64,000 bases of DNA from Reyranella humidisoli (GTDB lineage Bacteria > Pseudomonadota > Alphaproteobacteria > Reyranellales > Reyranellaceae), in contig NZ_JAHOPB010000002.1 of the NCBI RefSeq assembly GCF_019039055.1, positions 744,001 to 808,000 on the forward strand, given 5' to 3'. The notes under the pieces were generated by a model that saw nothing but the letters and a program-made list of their open reading frames with translations, did not search any database and was not told the origin of the DNA. Positions 55,575 through 63,400 of this stretch are shown here, piece by piece. A program made the position numbers and the translations under genes. Every line of letters begins with the position of its first letter. The first letter of the stretch is position 1.

Positions 55575-55618
55575 TTGCAAGTCACTCGCATTTGCAAACA
55601 AGGTGCATGTCTTGTCAA
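55575..55618 (-). promoter_or_regulatory. hemP promoter with Fur-like operator
   Basis: On the minus strand a perfect -35 TTGACA (55618-55613) is followed after 17-18 bases by a poor -10. Over that -10 lies a 23-bp dyad with TTGCAA at both ends (55575-55580 and 55592-55597) and an ATGCGA/CTCGCAT core, resembling iron-regulator boxes of alphaproteobacteria. Repression by a Fur-family protein when iron is plentiful is the likely reading. Confidence 0.5.
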
Positions 55619-55647
55619 TGCCCAAGCGAAGGCGGCGCAGCGCGGTG

Positions 55648-57945
55648 TTAGCGTCCCGAGAAGGCGGGGAGCTGGTGTGCCGTTACCAGGGGAGCCGGCC
55701 CATCGAAGCGCTCGATCTCGACCAGGCAGGTCTGGGCGATGCAGCCCTGGCTGAGCTTCGAGGAGCCGATGTCGAGCGTCAGCGCGTTCGGGTTGCCATG
55801 CTTCTCCAGCGGCGTGTTTGAGCCGGAGTCCTGCGGGTCGAACCACGCGCCCGTCGAGAGCCGCACCACGCCGCGACGGATGCGGTCCGACAGCCGGGCC
55901 GAGGCGAGGCAGGCGCCGCGGTCGTTGAAGACGCGCAGAAGGTCGCCGTCGGCGATGCCGCGCGCGGCGGCGTCTTCCGGATGCATCGTGACGGGCTGGC
56001 GGCCCTTCACCTTGGTCGCCTTGGCGTGGGGACTGTGGTCGAGCTGGCTGTGCAGCTTGTCGGCTGGCTGGTCCGACAGCATGTGCAGCGGATAGCGCTC
56101 GGCTATCCTGGAGCCCAGCCATTCGATCGGCTCCATCCAGACTGCATGGCCGGGGCAGTCGTCGTAGCCGAATGAGGCGATCTTTTCGGAGAAGATCTCG
56201 ATCTTGCCGGAAGGCGTCTTGAGCGGATTCGCCGCCGGATCCGCGCGGAACTTCGCCAGCATCACCGGATCTGTGTTCTCGCCCGGGACCCTGGCGATGC
56301 CGGCCTCCCAGAAATCCTCGAACGAAGGCAACTCCACGCCCATCTTCGCGGACTTCTGGCGGCCCTCTTCGTGCATGTGCGCGAGCCACTGCATCGCGTC
56401 CCTGCCTTCGGTGTAGACGTCATCGGCACCGAGGCGGCGGGTGATCTCCGAGAAGATCCAGTAGTCGTCGCGCGCCTCGCCGATCGGCTCGCGCGCCTTC
56501 TTCATGGCGATCAGGAAGGGCTCGCGCCGCGAATAGCCGATATCGTCGCGCTCGAGGCCCGTCGTCGCGGGCAGCACGATGTCGGCCATCTTCGCGGCCG
56601 GCGTCCAGAACTGCTCGTTGAAGATGATCGTCTCGGGCCTGGCCCACGCGACCCGCAGGCGGTTCAGGTCCTGATGGTGGTGGAAGGGATTGCCGCCCGC
56701 CCAATAGATCAACTTGATGTCGGGGTAGGTGAGTTCCTTCCCGTTGTAATCAACCATGCCGCCCGGATTGAGCAGCATGTCGGTGAAGCGCGCGACCGGG
56801 ATGAAGTCGGGGACCTGGTTGGTGCCCTGCGACAGCGTCGGGCCCGCGAGCAGCGGAGCGGTGCTGCCCATGCCGTTGGTCGGACCGTAGCTCGCGCCGA
56901 GCCCGCCGCCCGGCAGGCCGATCTGGCCCAGCATGCAGGCGAGCGTCACCAGCGCCCAGAAGGGCTGCTCGCCATGATGCGAGCGCTGCAGCGACCAGTT
57001 GATGTTCACCGTGGTGCGCGTCGCCGCCATCTCGCGCGCGAGCGCACGGATGCGCACGGCGGAGACGCCGGTGATCTTCTCGGCCCATTCCGGCGTCTTG
57101 TCGGCCAGCGAGGGCGCGAACTTGTCGAAGCCGACGGTGCAGCGGTCGAGGAACTCGCGGTCGTGGAGATTCTCCGTGTAGAGCACGTGGCAGAGCGCCA
57201 GGATCATCGCGGCGTCGGTGTTGGGCCGGATCGCCAGCCATTCGATGTCGCCGCCGGTGTCGAGATCCTCGGCGGTCGGTGTGATGTTGATGAAGCGCAC
57301 GCCCTTGGCGCGCATGCCGTAGAGCCCGTCCTTGAGACGATGCACCATCGCGCCGCCCGCGCTGATCTGCGCGTTCTTGTGCGGCGCGCCGCCGAAGGTC
57401 ACGAACAGCTTGCAGTGATCGGCCAGCACGTCCCACGTGGTGTGCATGGCCATCAGGTCTTCCATGCTGGCCAGGATGTGCGGCATCAGCACGCGCGCCG
57501 CGCCCAGACTGTAGGAGTCCTGGTGGCGGACATAGCCACCGAGCGCATTCAGGAAGCGATGGACCTGGCTCTGCGCGTGGTGGAAGCGGCCGGCGCTCGA
57601 CCAGCCATAGGAGCCGCCGAAGATCGCGCGGTTCGAGTGCGCGTCCTTCACGCGCTTCAGCTCGGCGGAAACCATGTCGAGTGCCTCGTCCCACGGCACC
57701 TCGACGAAGGGCTCCTGTCCGCGCTTGTCGCTTTTCGATCCGGGTCCATGCTCGAGCCAGCTCTTGCGGAAGGCCGGCCGGCGCACGCGCATCCGCGCGA
57801 CCTCGTCGGACAGCATGTGGAGTCCGATTGGCGAGGGATCGGGATCCTTGGAGAAGGGATGCAGCTTCGTCGCCTGGCCCTTGTCGTCGTATTCGACTTC
57901 GTAGACGCCCCAGTGGGCGGCGGTCAGGGTACGTTGATGGGTCAT
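55648..57945 (-). CDS. Molybdopterin oxidoreductase, BisC/DMSO reductase type
   Basis: 765 residues of the DMSO-reductase superfamily without an N-terminal Fe-S motif and without a Tat signal, so cytoplasmic as in biotin sulfoxide reductase. The active-site serine lies in FGGSYGWSSAGRFHHAQSQ (Ser116 or 117), and further family landmarks are INWSLQRSHHGEQPFWALV, WAGGNPFHHHQDLNRL, NEQFWTPAAKMADIVLPATTGLERDD and the C-terminal molybdopterin domain from about 620. It reduces sulfoxides or N-oxides of small molecules. It starts eight bases or so from the end of the threonine-aldolase gene, which is upstream on the same strand. Confidence 0.9.
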   Translation of the reverse strand: MTHQRTLTAAHWGVYEVEYDDKGQATKLHPFSKDPDPSPIGLHMLSDEVARMRVRRPAFRKSWLEHGPGSKSDKRGQEPFVEVPWDEALDMVSAELKRVKDAHSNRAIFGGSYGWSSAGRFHHAQSQVHRFLNALGGYVRHQDSYSLGAARVLMPHILASMEDLMAMHTTWDVLADHCKLFVTFGGAPHKNAQISAGGAMVHRLKDGLYGMRAKGVRFINITPTAEDLDTGGDIEWLAIRPNTDAAMILALCHVLYTENLHDREFLDRCTVGFDKFAPSLADKTPEWAEKITGVSAVRIRALAREMAATRTTVNINWSLQRSHHGEQPFWALVTLACMLGQIGLPGGGLGASYGPTNGMGSTAPLLAGPTLSQGTNQVPDFIPVARFTDMLLNPGGMVDYNGKELTYPDIKLIYWAGGNPFHHHQDLNRLRVAWARPETIIFNEQFWTPAAKMADIVLPATTGLERDDIGYSRREPFLIAMKKAREPIGEARDDYWIFSEITRRLGADDVYTEGRDAMQWLAHMHEEGRQKSAKMGVELPSFEDFWEAGIARVPGENTDPVMLAKFRADPAANPLKTPSGKIEIFSEKIASFGYDDCPGHAVWMEPIEWLGSRIAERYPLHMLSDQPADKLHSQLDHSPHAKATKVKGRQPVTMHPEDAAARGIADGDLLRVFNDRGACLASARLSDRIRRGVVRLSTGAWFDPQDSGSNTPLEKHGNPNALTLDIGSSKLSQGCIAQTCLVEIERFDGPAPLVTAHQLPAFSGR

Positions 57946-57952
57946 GGAACGC

Positions 57953-58999
57953 TCACGCTGCTTTCTTGGCGATGCTCAGGAAGCGGTCGACGGTCGTCTG
58001 CTCGGTGTCGAAGGCGGTGACGAGGCGGTAGGCCCGCTCGCCCGGCCGATCCGACGGCCAAGGATGATACTGCGCCCCCGCGGCCTGAAGCGTATCATGC
58101 ATGCGAGGCGGCAGGATGACGAAAATCTCGTTGGCATCGACCGGGTAGAGAAGCTGCGTCCCCTTGAGAGTTGTCAGGCCCGCCACGAGGCGGCGCGCCA
58201 TCGCGTTGGCGTGATTGGCATTGGCGAGCCAAAGGCCGTCGGTCAGGTAGGCTTCGAGCTGGGCCGACAGGAAGCGCATCTTGGAAAACAAATGTCCGGC
58301 GCGCTTGCGACGGAACTCGAACTCGCGCGCGAGGTCGGGGTCGAAGAAGACGACGACCTCGGCCGCGAGGGCGCCGTTCTTGGTCGCGCCGAGGCTCAAC
58401 ACGTCGACGCCTGCCATCCAGCAAAGCTCGGCCGCCGAACACCCGACGAAGGCGAGGGCGTTGGCGAAGCGGGCACCGTCCATGTGAAGCTTCAGGCCGT
58501 GCCGATGGGCGGTCGTGGCGATCGAGGCCACTTCGTCGGGATCGTAGACGGTGCCGCATTCGGTGGCCTGCGTGATGCTGACGGCCGCCGGCTGCGGATG
58601 GTGGACGACGCCATACACCGGCTGGGCCAGCGCCTCGGCCAGTTTCTTCTGGTCGATCTTGCCAGCCGGTCCCGGAATTGTGGAAAGCTTGGCGCCCGAG
58701 GTGAAGAACTCCGGCGCATTGGCCTCGTCGACGACGATGTGGGCCTCGGCATGGCAGTAGATCGATCCCCAGGACGGGGTGCAGCAGGACAGCGCCAGCG
58801 AGTTGGCCGCCGTGCCGGTCGCCACGGGAAAGGCCACGAGGTCGGGCTTCTCGAAAATGTCGCGCAGGCGGCGCTCGACCCGGTGCGTCCAGTCGTCCGC
58901 GCCATAGGACGGCGCCGTGCTGCCGTCGGAGAAGGCCTTCGTAACCGCCTCGAGGATTCGAGGGTGTGCGCCGACTTCGTTGTCGCTGCGGAAATTCAT
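57953..58999 (-). CDS. Low-specificity threonine aldolase family protein
   Basis: PLP enzyme of 348 residues splitting L-threonine (or beta-hydroxy amino acids) into glycine and an aldehyde. FRSDNEVGAHPRI at the start, SYGADDWTHRVERRL, GTAANSLAL, the LHMDGARFANALAF strand and the PLP lysine Lys207 in LSLGATKNGALAAE are all typical. The ATG at 58999 opens the two-gene unit with the BisC-type molybdoenzyme. No sign of damage. Confidence 0.9.
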   Translation of the reverse strand: MNFRSDNEVGAHPRILEAVTKAFSDGSTAPSYGADDWTHRVERRLRDIFEKPDLVAFPVATGTAANSLALSCCTPSWGSIYCHAEAHIVVDEANAPEFFTSGAKLSTIPGPAGKIDQKKLAEALAQPVYGVVHHPQPAAVSITQATECGTVYDPDEVASIATTAHRHGLKLHMDGARFANALAFVGCSAAELCWMAGVDVLSLGATKNGALAAEVVVFFDPDLAREFEFRRKRAGHLFSKMRFLSAQLEAYLTDGLWLANANHANAMARRLVAGLTTLKGTQLLYPVDANEIFVILPPRMHDTLQAAGAQYHPWPSDRPGERAYRLVTAFDTEQTTVDRFLSIAKKAA

Positions 59000-59043
59000 T
59001 CCTTGTCCTTGTGAAACTGGATTGGCGCTCGGGGCACGACGCC

Positions 59044-59385
59044 TTAGCGGCTGGCTCCGGGCGGGAACTCGATCTTGCCCAGCAGCGCGCCGCTGCGCGG
59101 GTCGACGACATAGGCGGCGGAGGGGCCGCCCTGCGACTCGACATGGACCACCAGGCGGTCGCCGACGGCATTCATCGACACCACGCGGGCGCCGGAGGGC
59201 AGGGCGATGCGTTCGGCGAAGCCGCCGGTGCCGCCCGATGCTGGCGAATAGGCGGCGTTGGGCGTAGAGATGCGCCGGGCGATTTCGGCAACCGCCACGA
59301 CGAAGCCCACTACGATCAGCAGGCCCATTCCAATCACGAGCACCTTCAGCCAGAGCGGTGCAGAGGCCTGAGCAGGGGACGCCAA
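59044..59385 (-). CDS. Small membrane protein beside rluD (DUF6476-like)
   Basis: 113 residues with one membrane helix near the N-terminus (LWLKVLVIGMGLLIVVGFVVAVAEIA) and a periplasmic beta-rich domain (ERIALPSGARVVSMNAVGDRLVVHVES, ending DPRSGALLGKIEFPPG). Alphaproteobacteria often carry such a gene divergent from rluD. No ATG is available; the TTG at 59385 has GGAG five bases upstream and keeps the helix intact. That start is only nine bases from the rluD ATG on the other strand. Function unknown. Confidence 0.72.
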   Translation of the reverse strand: MASPAQASAPLWLKVLVIGMGLLIVVGFVVAVAEIARRISTPNAAYSPASGGTGGFAERIALPSGARVVSMNAVGDRLVVHVESQGGPSAAYVVDPRSGALLGKIEFPPGASR

Positions 59386-59394
59386 GAAAACTCC

Positions 59395-60366
59395 ATGAGC
59401 GACGCCGGTCGCCACACCGTGACCTTCGACGAGAGCGCCGCCGGCGAACGGCTGGACCGCGCGCTGGCTATTGCCTTGCCTGCCCTGACGCGAAGCCGCG
59501 TGAAGGCGCTGATCGAGGGCCGCTGCGTAGCGCTGGCGGGAGGTCAGACGATAGAAGAGCCGTCCCGCAAGGTCAAAACGGGCGATGTCTTCTTCGTCGA
59601 TATTCCGGAGCCCGAACCGGCGACACCGCAGGCACAGGATATGGACCTGGAAATCCTGTTCGAGGATTCCGATCTGCTGGTCCTGAACAAGCCGGCCGGG
59701 ATGGTCGTCCATCCGGCGCCCGGCAATCCGGACAGGACTCTGGTCAATGCCCTGCTGGCCCATTGCGGCGACAGCCTCTCGGGGATCGGCGGGGTGAGGC
59801 GGCCGGGCATCGTGCACCGGCTCGACAAGGACACGTCGGGGGTAATGGTCGCGGCCAAGAACGATGTAACCCACCACGCCCTGTCCAAGCTGTTTGCCGC
59901 CCACGACCTCGAGCGGATCTACAAGGCGCTGGTCTGGGGGGCGCCCAAGGCCTCGCGGGGAACGGTCGAGGCCGCGTTGGGGCGGCATCCCGTCGACCGC
60001 AAGCGCATGGCGGTCCGCAAGAGCGGCGGGCGGGCCGCGTTCACCGAGTACTGGCTGGAAAAGCGCTTCGGGCCGCCGATAGCGCCGATCGCCAGTCTGG
60101 TGGGCGCCAAGCTCGGAACCGGCCGAACCCACCAGGTCCGCGTCCATATGGCCCATATCGGCTGTCCCGTGGTCGGAGATCCGGTCTATGGCCGGAAAAA
60201 TCGCAACGGCAGTGCACCCGAGTCGTTGAGGAACTTCCCAAGGCAGGCACTTCACGCATCTGTGCTCGCTTTCCGGCACCCCACGACAGGGAAGGACATG
60301 CGATTTGCCACAGAATTGCCTCAGGACTTCCTGAAGTTGGTGGGAACGCTGAACGGCGTTAAGTAA
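59395..60366 (+). CDS. rluD: Ribosomal large subunit pseudouridine synthase, RluD family
   Basis: Makes pseudouridines in 23S rRNA (positions 1911, 1915 and 1917 in E. coli). 323 residues: N-terminal S4 domain (GERLDRALAIALPALTRSRVKALIEGRCVALAGG), then the catalytic domain with LNKPAGMVVHPAPG, the active-site Asp in IVHRLDKDTSGVMVAAK, and LGTGRTHQVRVHMAHIGCPVVGD. The ATG at 59395 fits the S4 start. A weak hairpin (CCGAG/CTCGG, 60379-60395) may end the transcript before the rpoH promoter. Confidence 0.94.
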   Translation: MSDAGRHTVTFDESAAGERLDRALAIALPALTRSRVKALIEGRCVALAGGQTIEEPSRKVKTGDVFFVDIPEPEPATPQAQDMDLEILFEDSDLLVLNKPAGMVVHPAPGNPDRTLVNALLAHCGDSLSGIGGVRRPGIVHRLDKDTSGVMVAAKNDVTHHALSKLFAAHDLERIYKALVWGAPKASRGTVEAALGRHPVDRKRMAVRKSGGRAAFTEYWLEKRFGPPIAPIASLVGAKLGTGRTHQVRVHMAHIGCPVVGDPVYGRKNRNGSAPESLRNFPRQALHASVLAFRHPTTGKDMRFATELPQDFLKLVGTLNGVK

Positions 60367-60402
60367 AGCCCGCAATACCCGAGGGGATTACTCGGATTTA
60401 TA

Positions 60403-60432
60403 TTGACCGAAGGGCTACCCGACTTCTAGAGT
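60403..60432 (+). promoter_or_regulatory. rpoH promoter
   Basis: TTGACC at 60403-60408, an 18-base spacer and TAGAGT at 60427-60432 form a fair housekeeping promoter. Transcription would begin around 60438-60440, on the first base of the CIRCE element. A 6-bp dyad (CCGACT/AGTCGG, 60419-60435) overlaps the -10. Confidence 0.5.
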
Positions 60433-60437
60433 CGGAT

Positions 60438-60464
60438 TTAGCAGTCGGGGGACGAGAGTGCTAA
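60438..60464 (+). promoter_or_regulatory. CIRCE element (HrcA operator) upstream of rpoH
   Basis: TTAGCAGTC at 60438-60446, exactly nine bases (60447-60455), then GAGTGCTAA at 60456-60464. This matches the CIRCE consensus TTAGCACTC-N9-GAGTGCTAA at 17 of 18 arm positions, with the single change at 60444. It lies at the predicted transcription start, where bound HrcA would block initiation. CIRCE usually precedes groESL; here it is placed on the sigma-32 gene. Confidence 0.85.
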
Positions 60465-60477
60465 ATGATCGTTCACC

Positions 60478-60507
60478 GGCTTTCCCGCGTAGAAAGGGGG
60501 AGAAGCC
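60478..60507 (+). promoter_or_regulatory. Hairpin covering the rpoH ribosome binding site (RNA thermometer candidate)
   Basis: GGCTTTCCC (60478-60486) can pair with GGGAGAAGCC (60498-60507) with one bulged A and one G-U pair. The ribosome binding site GGGGGAG (60496-60502) is then mostly buried in the stem and the ATG follows at once. Melting on heat shock would expose it. Confidence 0.55.
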
Positions 60508-61428
60508 ATGAGTACAGCCACCGCAAACCTTCCCGCCCTGCCGTCATCCCTGACGCCCGAGGGCAATCTCAGCCGCTACCTGTCGGATATCCGGAAGTTT
60601 CCTCTCCTGGAGCCGCAGGAAGAATTTATGCTGGCCAAGCGCTGGCGCGAGCACGGTGATTCGAAAGCCGCCCACCGGCTCGTCACCAGCCATCTGCGCC
60701 TCGTCGCCAAGATCGCCATGGGCTATCGCGGCTACGGCCTGCCGGTTGCGGAGCTCATTTCCGAGGGAAATGTCGGCATGATGCAGGCGGTGAAGCGGTT
60801 CGATCCGGATCGCGGCTTCCGCCTCGCCACCTATGCCATGTGGTGGATCCGCGCCTCGATCCAGGAATACATCCTGCACAGCTGGTCGCTCGTGAAGATG
60901 GGCACCACGGCGGCGCAGAAGAAGCTCTTCTTCAACCTGCGCAAGCTCAAGGGCCAGATGCAGGCCATCGAGGAGGGCGACCTTACGCCCGAGCAGGTGA
61001 CCAAGATCGCCACCCGCCTCGGCGTGCCCGAGGAGGAGGTGGTGAACATGAACCGCCGCCTCGCCGCGCCGGATTCCTCGCTCAACGCCCCGGTGAAGGC
61101 CGAGGGCGACATGGAGTGGCAGGACTGGCTGGTCGACGATGCGCCCAACCAGGAAGCCCGGCTCGGCGAGAGCCAGGAGCTGGGCCAGCGCAAGGGCATG
61201 CTGGCCGCGGCCCTGAAGCAGCTCACCGACCGCGAGCGTCACATCATCGTGGAGCGTCGACTGGTCGACGAGCCGAAGACGCTCGAGGACCTGTCGTCCA
61301 AGTACGGCATCAGCCGCGAGCGCGTGCGCCAGATCGAGGTGCGCGCCTTCGACAAGCTGCAGAAGGCCATGAAGAACATGGTGGTGGAAGCCGCCGGCAG
61401 GCCCACGACCCAGCCGGCTCACGGCTGA
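60508..61428 (+). CDS. rpoH: RNA polymerase heat-shock sigma factor RpoH (sigma-32)
   Basis: 306 residues. Region 2 is clear (AHRLVTSHLRLVAKIAMGYRGYG, LISEGNVGMMQAVKRFDPDRGFRLATYAMWWIRASIQEYI), the RpoH box QKKLFFNLR stands at 137-145, and region 4 ends with LEDLSSKYGISRERVRQIEVRAFDKLQKAM. It directs transcription of chaperone and protease genes. Strong purine-rich ribosome binding site. The upstream region carries a CIRCE element and a ribosome-site hairpin, so both transcription and translation appear controlled. FtsH, which degrades sigma-32 in E. coli, is also in this window. Confidence 0.95.
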   Translation: MSTATANLPALPSSLTPEGNLSRYLSDIRKFPLLEPQEEFMLAKRWREHGDSKAAHRLVTSHLRLVAKIAMGYRGYGLPVAELISEGNVGMMQAVKRFDPDRGFRLATYAMWWIRASIQEYILHSWSLVKMGTTAAQKKLFFNLRKLKGQMQAIEEGDLTPEQVTKIATRLGVPEEEVVNMNRRLAAPDSSLNAPVKAEGDMEWQDWLVDDAPNQEARLGESQELGQRKGMLAAALKQLTDRERHIIVERRLVDEPKTLEDLSSKYGISRERVRQIEVRAFDKLQKAMKNMVVEAAGRPTTQPAHG

Positions 61429-61453
61429 GCGACTCGGCGCTTCCGATTCGGTA

Positions 61454-61478
61454 GGCTCCCGGAAAATCTCCGGGAGCC
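61454..61478 (+). promoter_or_regulatory. Hairpin between rpoH and the enoyl-CoA hydratase gene
   Basis: A perfect 9-bp stem (GGCTCCCGG at 61454-61462, CCGGGAGCC at 61470-61478, AAAATCT loop) with no T run. The 3' arm contains GGGAG (61472-61476), the ribosome binding site for the ATG at 61483. It may limit translation of that gene or act as a weak terminator for rpoH. Confidence 0.5.
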
Positions 61479-61482
61479 CGCC

Positions 61483-62331
61483 ATGACGATTTCACCAATT
61501 CTCTATGAGACGCTGCCGAGCGGCATCGCCCGCATCGTCCTCAACCGGCCGGACACGCGCAATGCGCAGGACACGGCGTTCCTCTACGCGCTGAACGAGG
61601 CCTTCGACCGCGCCGCGCACGACGACACGGTGAAGGTGATCGTGCTGTCGGCCAACGGGCCGCACTTTTCCTCGGGCCACGACCTGCGCGAGGTCGACGG
61701 GCACGGCAACATGGCCAGGCACGAGACGGTCGGTACCTGGGGCGGCTTCGGCAAGCCCGGTGCCGAGGCCCAGTACGCGCGCGAGCAGGAGATCTACCTC
61801 GGCTTCTGCGAGCGCTGGCGCAACATCCCCAAGCCGACGCTGGCGCTGGTCCACGGCAAGGTGATGATCGGCGGGCTGATGCTGATGTGGCCCTGCGACC
61901 TGATCGTCTGTTCGGAGGACGCCGAGTTCCTCGACCATTCGGTGGCCATGGGCGTGGGCGGAGCGGAGTTCTTCGCCCATCCCTGGGAGATGGGCATCCG
62001 CAAGGCCAAGGAATTCCTGTTCACCGCCGACTGGATCAAGGCGGCCGAGGCGCATCGCCTGGGCATGGTGAACCACGTCGTGCCGCGCGCCGAACTCGAC
62101 TCCTTCGGCCTCGCCATGGCCGAACGTATCGCCCAGAAGCCGCTGTTCGCGCTGAAGCTCGTGAAGCAGGCCATCAACGCCGCCCAGGACGCACAGGGCC
62201 GGGTCGGCGCCATGCAGACCTCATTCGCGCTTCATCACCTGGCTCACGCACACAACATGCTGGCGCACGGCAAGCTGGTCGATCCCACCGGCCTGATGCC
62301 GGCGATCAAGAAGCACGAGAAGGCGAGTTAG
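61483..62331 (+). CDS. Enoyl-CoA hydratase/isomerase family protein
   Basis: Crotonase-fold protein of 282 residues. IARIVLNRPDTRNAQDTAFLYAL at the start, the oxyanion-hole segment ANGPHFSSGHDLREVDG near 52-68, and the second one VHGKVMIGGLMLMWPCDLIVCSEDA near 125-149. The loop between them is longer than usual (GNMARHETVGTWGGFGKPG). The usual catalytic glutamate positions are not obvious, so hydratase activity is uncertain; another acyl-CoA reaction is possible. It lies 54 bases after rpoH. Confidence 0.85.
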   Translation: MTISPILYETLPSGIARIVLNRPDTRNAQDTAFLYALNEAFDRAAHDDTVKVIVLSANGPHFSSGHDLREVDGHGNMARHETVGTWGGFGKPGAEAQYAREQEIYLGFCERWRNIPKPTLALVHGKVMIGGLMLMWPCDLIVCSEDAEFLDHSVAMGVGGAEFFAHPWEMGIRKAKEFLFTADWIKAAEAHRLGMVNHVVPRAELDSFGLAMAERIAQKPLFALKLVKQAINAAQDAQGRVGAMQTSFALHHLAHAHNMLAHGKLVDPTGLMPAIKKHEKAS

Positions 62332-62394
62332 CACGCACCGGCACGTCGTTACCCGGCGAGCATGCCGCGGAACTCCGGTGCCTTCACGCCCGAT

Positions 62395-63381
62395 TCAGGC
62401 GAGGCTCGGATCGACCACCAGAATGGTCTTGCCTGCTCCATCACCGGACAGCGCATACCCAAGTGCTTCGCGGTATTTGCCGAATGGGAAGGTTCTTCCG
62501 ACCGGCACGTTGAGATCGCCCTTCGAGACCCAGGACAGCAGTTCGTCGAGTTCGCGGGCGGCGGCTCCGGTCTCGAACACCGCGCCGAACTGGCGATAGT
62601 CCACGCCGACGAGAGCTGCTCCTTTGAGGAGCGGCAAATTCACCGGCAAGGCCGGTATGTCGCCGCCGGCAAAGCCTACGACGAGATAGCGACCACCCCA
62701 TCCAAGCGACCGGAATGCCGGCTGCAGCAGCGGTCCGCTGACCGGATCGAAGACGACGTCGATGCCGTTGGGGGCTACCGCTTTCAGCCTGTCGCGCCAT
62801 CCGTCGACGTCCCGGTCGAGGGTGACCCCCGCGCCTGCCTCCGCAACGACGGCGCGCTTCTGCTCGGTCGAGGCGACTCCGATCACATTCGCGCCAAGCA
62901 ACCGACCGACCTGGACTGCAGCCAATCCGACTCCACCGGCGGCCCCGATCACCAGCAGGGTCTCTCCGGCTTTGAGTGCAGCGCGGTCGCGAAGGCCGTG
63001 CAGGGCCGTGCCGTAGTTGACGCGAAAGCCGGCGGCCTGGTTCAGCCTCATCCGGTCCGGTATGCGGCTTACCGCCCGTTCGGAGGCAATCGCGTACTCC
63101 GCAAAGCCGCCGCGTACCTGCGCCAGGACACGCTCTCCTATCGCGTATCCCGTGACCCCTGGCCCCAGCGCATCGACCAGGCCCCCGATCTCGGCACCGG
63201 GCACGTGAGGCAAGAGTGGCTTGACCTGATAGCGGCCGAGCGCAACCAGAGCGTCCACGAACCCGACTCCGCAAGCAGCGACCTTGATACGAACCTCTCC
63301 CGTGCCTGGCTGGGGCGCTGGCAGGTCGACCAGGGCATAGTTGTCGATGGAGCTGAGATCAGCCGTCTGTATGGCCTTCAT
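62395..63381 (-). CDS. Quinone oxidoreductase-like MDR family protein
   Basis: 328-residue medium-chain dehydrogenase/reductase of the zeta-crystallin (NADPH:quinone reductase) class. GroES-like N-terminal half (VKPLLPHVPGAEIGGLVDALG), then the Rossmann motif LLVIGAAGGVGLAAVQVGRLLGA near residue 145, and GGRYLVVGFAGGDIPALPVNL. The zinc-binding cysteines of alcohol dehydrogenases are absent, as expected for this class. The ATG at 63381 matches the family start MKAI. It follows the hydrolase gene at the edge by 19 bases on the same strand. Confidence 0.9.
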   Translation of the reverse strand: MKAIQTADLSSIDNYALVDLPAPQPGTGEVRIKVAACGVGFVDALVALGRYQVKPLLPHVPGAEIGGLVDALGPGVTGYAIGERVLAQVRGGFAEYAIASERAVSRIPDRMRLNQAAGFRVNYGTALHGLRDRAALKAGETLLVIGAAGGVGLAAVQVGRLLGANVIGVASTEQKRAVVAEAGAGVTLDRDVDGWRDRLKAVAPNGIDVVFDPVSGPLLQPAFRSLGWGGRYLVVGFAGGDIPALPVNLPLLKGAALVGVDYRQFGAVFETGAAARELDELLSWVSKGDLNVPVGRTFPFGKYREALGYALSGDGAGKTILVVDPSLA

Positions 63382-63400
63382 TGGGACGAACCTTCGCTTC

